From the NCBI GenBank assembly GCA_017445845.1, contig JAFSRY010000025.1, positions 1 to 64,000 on the forward strand: a DNA stretch of 64,000 nt. The letters run 5' to 3'. The notes beneath the pieces are model-generated. The model did no database searches and was not told the DNA's origin. It was given only the letters and a program-made list of their open reading frames with translations. The stretch comes from Prevotella sp. (GTDB lineage Bacteria; Bacteroidota; Bacteroidia; Bacteroidales; Bacteroidaceae). Position 1 is the first letter of the stretch. Each line of letters begins with the position of its first letter. This document shows positions 62,587 through 64,000 of this stretch, one piece after another. Position numbers and translations under genes: made by a program.

Positions 62587-63507
62587 ATGAAACAGAAAGA
62601 AAACATCATCGTCGTAGGCAGTGCCAACACAGATATTGTCATCGGCGTCGAGCGCTTTCCGAAGCCGGGTGAGACGATTGCCGGTCACGGCTTCCTCACC
62701 AACCGGGGTGGGAAAGGAGCCAATCAGGCTATGGCGGCAGCGCGGCTGGGCGGCAGCGTCGCCTTTGTCGGCAAGGTAGGCAACGACGACTACGGACGTC
62801 AGACCATCGAAGCCCTGAACGACGAAGGCATAGACACACGCTACATGCTGACAACCGACGAAACTCATTCGGGCGTCGCCGTGATTACCATCGACGGCCA
62901 CGGAGAGAACAGCATCATTGTCGACGGCGGTGCCAACATGCAGCTTTCTGCTGCCGACATCGAGGCGGCGGAAGAGGTGTTCAGAGACGCAGCCATCGTC
63001 CTGCTGCAGCTGGAAACGCCCGTCGACGCACTGACGGCAGCCGCACGACTAGCCCACCGGCACGGAGCATACGTCGTGCTGAACCCCGCACCGGCTCCGA
63101 AGTCACCGCTGCCCGAAGCACTCCTGAGCCATGTTGACCTGCTCATTCCCAACCAGACCGAAGCCGAGCTCTTCTGCGGCTATGCCGTCGACAGCATGGA
63201 CACCGCAGCCAAGGCCATCAGCGACCTGCGCGAGAAGGGCATCAGGCAAACCATCATCACGATGGGAGGCCAGGGAGCCGTCGTAGGCATTGAGGCCGAA
63301 CACGTGGCAGCCTACCCGACAACCGTCGTCGACACGACGGCAGCCGGCGACACCTTCTGCGGAGCCTTGTGCTCGGCACTCGTGCGAGGCTCGTCGCTCA
63401 AGGAGGCAGCCGACTTCGCCTGTCGGGCCGCATCGGTGACCGTCAGCCGCATGGGAGCACAGCAAGCCATGCCCAGACTTGAAGAAATTGAGGCTATGAG
63501 TCTGTAA
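62587..63507 (+). CDS. rbsK: Ribokinase (PfkB family)
   Basis: The 306-residue cytoplasmic enzyme phosphorylates D-ribose to ribose 5-phosphate. PfkB signatures are clear: the N-terminal GFLTNRGGKGANQAMAAARLG and the C-terminal DTTAAGDTFCGALCSAL with the catalytic Asp. VVGSANTDIVIGVERFPKPGET is typical of ribokinases rather than fructokinases. It connects sugar imported by the last gene of the window to the pentose phosphate pathway and is the best clue to the substrate of this locus. Confidence 0.93.
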   Translation: MKQKENIIVVGSANTDIVIGVERFPKPGETIAGHGFLTNRGGKGANQAMAAARLGGSVAFVGKVGNDDYGRQTIEALNDEGIDTRYMLTTDETHSGVAVITIDGHGENSIIVDGGANMQLSAADIEAAEEVFRDAAIVLLQLETPVDALTAAARLAHRHGAYVVLNPAPAPKSPLPEALLSHVDLLIPNQTEAELFCGYAVDSMDTAAKAISDLREKGIRQTIITMGGQGAVVGIEAEHVAAYPTTVVDTTAAGDTFCGALCSALVRGSSLKEAADFACRAASVTVSRMGAQQAMPRLEEIEAMSL

Positions 63508-63521
63508 GTTGACAAGTTGAC
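63506..63521. repeat. Tandem AAGTTGAC octamers
   Basis: Two adjacent copies of AAGTTGAC overlap the ribokinase stop codon, another short-period repeat at a gene end. Confidence 0.5.
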
Positions 63522-63548
63522 ATCTAAATAACTAAAAACCAAATAAAT

Positions 63549-64000
63549 ATGTTTATCATCAACAGTTATGCCCTTGCCGTGGTGCTCTGCGTAGTTACCA
63601 TGCTGTGCTGGGGCTCCTGGGGAAACACCCAGAAGCTGGCAGCCAAGAGCTGGCGTTATGAATTGTTCTATTGGGATTATGTCATCGGCATCGTGCTGTT
63701 CTCCCTGCTGATGGGGTTCACACTCGGCAGCCACGGCGACGCCGGGCGCCCCTTCGTGAGCGACCTGCAACAGCTGGCACCAGCAGCCGTTTGGAGTGCC
63801 CTGCTCGGGGGCATCATCTTTAACGCATCCAACATCCTGCTGAGCACCTCCATATCGCTGGCAGGCATGTCGGTGGCCTTTCCTATAGGTGTCGGTCTGG
63901 CACTGGTGCTGGGTGTCTTCAATACCTACCTCTTTGCGCCCAAGGGCAACCCCGTGATGCTCTTCGCAGGAGTGGCATTGGTGGTGCTCGCCATCATCTT
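63549..64000 (+). CDS. GRP-family sugar transporter (RbsU/GlcU-like), cut by window end
   Basis: An open frame from ATG at 63549 runs past the window edge; about 150 residues are visible. It shows several membrane helices (LAVVLCVVTMLCWGSWG, YVIGIVLFSLLMGFTLG, WSALLGGIIFNASNILL, VAFPIGVGLALVLGVFN, VMLFAGVALVVLAIIF). CWGSWGNTQK near the N-terminus is typical of the glucose/ribose porter (GRP) family of the drug/metabolite superfamily. It would move ribose or a similar monosaccharide across the inner membrane. It directly follows ribokinase, as expected for a ribose uptake pair. Confidence 0.85.
   Translation, partial: MFIINSYALAVVLCVVTMLCWGSWGNTQKLAAKSWRYELFYWDYVIGIVLFSLLMGFTLGSHGDAGRPFVSDLQQLAPAAVWSALLGGIIFNASNILLSTSISLAGMSVAFPIGVGLALVLGVFNTYLFAPKGNPVMLFAGVALVVLAII

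Overview
The window is a stretch of a Bacteroidota chromosome, most likely Prevotella or a close relative in Bacteroidales. Evidence seen directly: two SusC/SusD pairs, several surface lipoproteins with a Cys lipobox, TonB-dependent receptors with carboxypeptidase-like leader domains, a type III glutamine synthetase, and repeated promoter -7 elements of the Bacteroidota form TAnnTTTG. Shine-Dalgarno sequences are largely absent. No tRNA, rRNA or CRISPR array was seen. The right half is visibly richer in C/G-ending codons than the left.

Layout. 1-1.8 kb: an IS110-family insertion sequence whose long upstream leader is a candidate bridge RNA. 1.8-5.4 kb: aldose 1-epimerase, an M23/LysM peptidase, and a divergent PagL-type lipid A deacylase homologue. 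5.4-14.5 kb: a fructan locus with a transmembrane sensor (periplasmic sugar-binding domain fused to an AraC DNA-binding domain), a frameshifted surface lipoprotein, two GH32 enzymes and a secreted FG-GAP propeller protein. It has no SusC/SusD pair of its own. 14.5-16.5 kb: a convergent GH43 enzyme and an esterase. 16.7-29.7 kb, minus strand: glnN, an outer-membrane beta-barrel receptor, exonuclease III, a small lipoprotein, folE, a SPOR protein, tpiA, a DoxX-like membrane protein, a DUF1599 protein, lpxA and the outer-membrane factor of an efflux pump. 29.7-34.3 kb: the RND pump and its adaptor. 34.7-41 kb: a divergent SusC/SusD pair without enzymes, followed by an unknown secreted protein. 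41-44 kb: a repeat-rich gap, rpsO and typA. 44.3-64 kb: a LacI regulator divergent from a large polysaccharide-utilization-type locus. That locus contains an IPT/TIG surface lipoprotein, SusC, SusD, a surface lipoprotein, an FG-GAP propeller, GH127, a CotH-kinase/lamin-tail protein, an ADP-ribosylglycohydrolase, ribokinase and a GRP-family sugar transporter cut by the window end.

How the genes fit together. The right-hand locus looks like a ribosyl-glycan or ADP-ribose-type salvage system: an outer-membrane import pair, extracytoplasmic hydrolases that could release pentoses, an inner-membrane GRP porter and a ribokinase. A perfect 16-bp LacI-type palindrome overlaps its promoter. The first gene has an (AT)9 tract inside its signal-peptide codons that throws it out of frame; loss of one AT unit restores it, which suggests phase variation of a surface glycan-binding lipoprotein.

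The gaps carry unusual repeats. These are a 188-bp near-perfect hairpin element, 22-bp-period tandem repeats at two distant places, and several elements bounded by inverted short-period repeats, one of which appears to have supplied a new N-terminus to a membrane protein.
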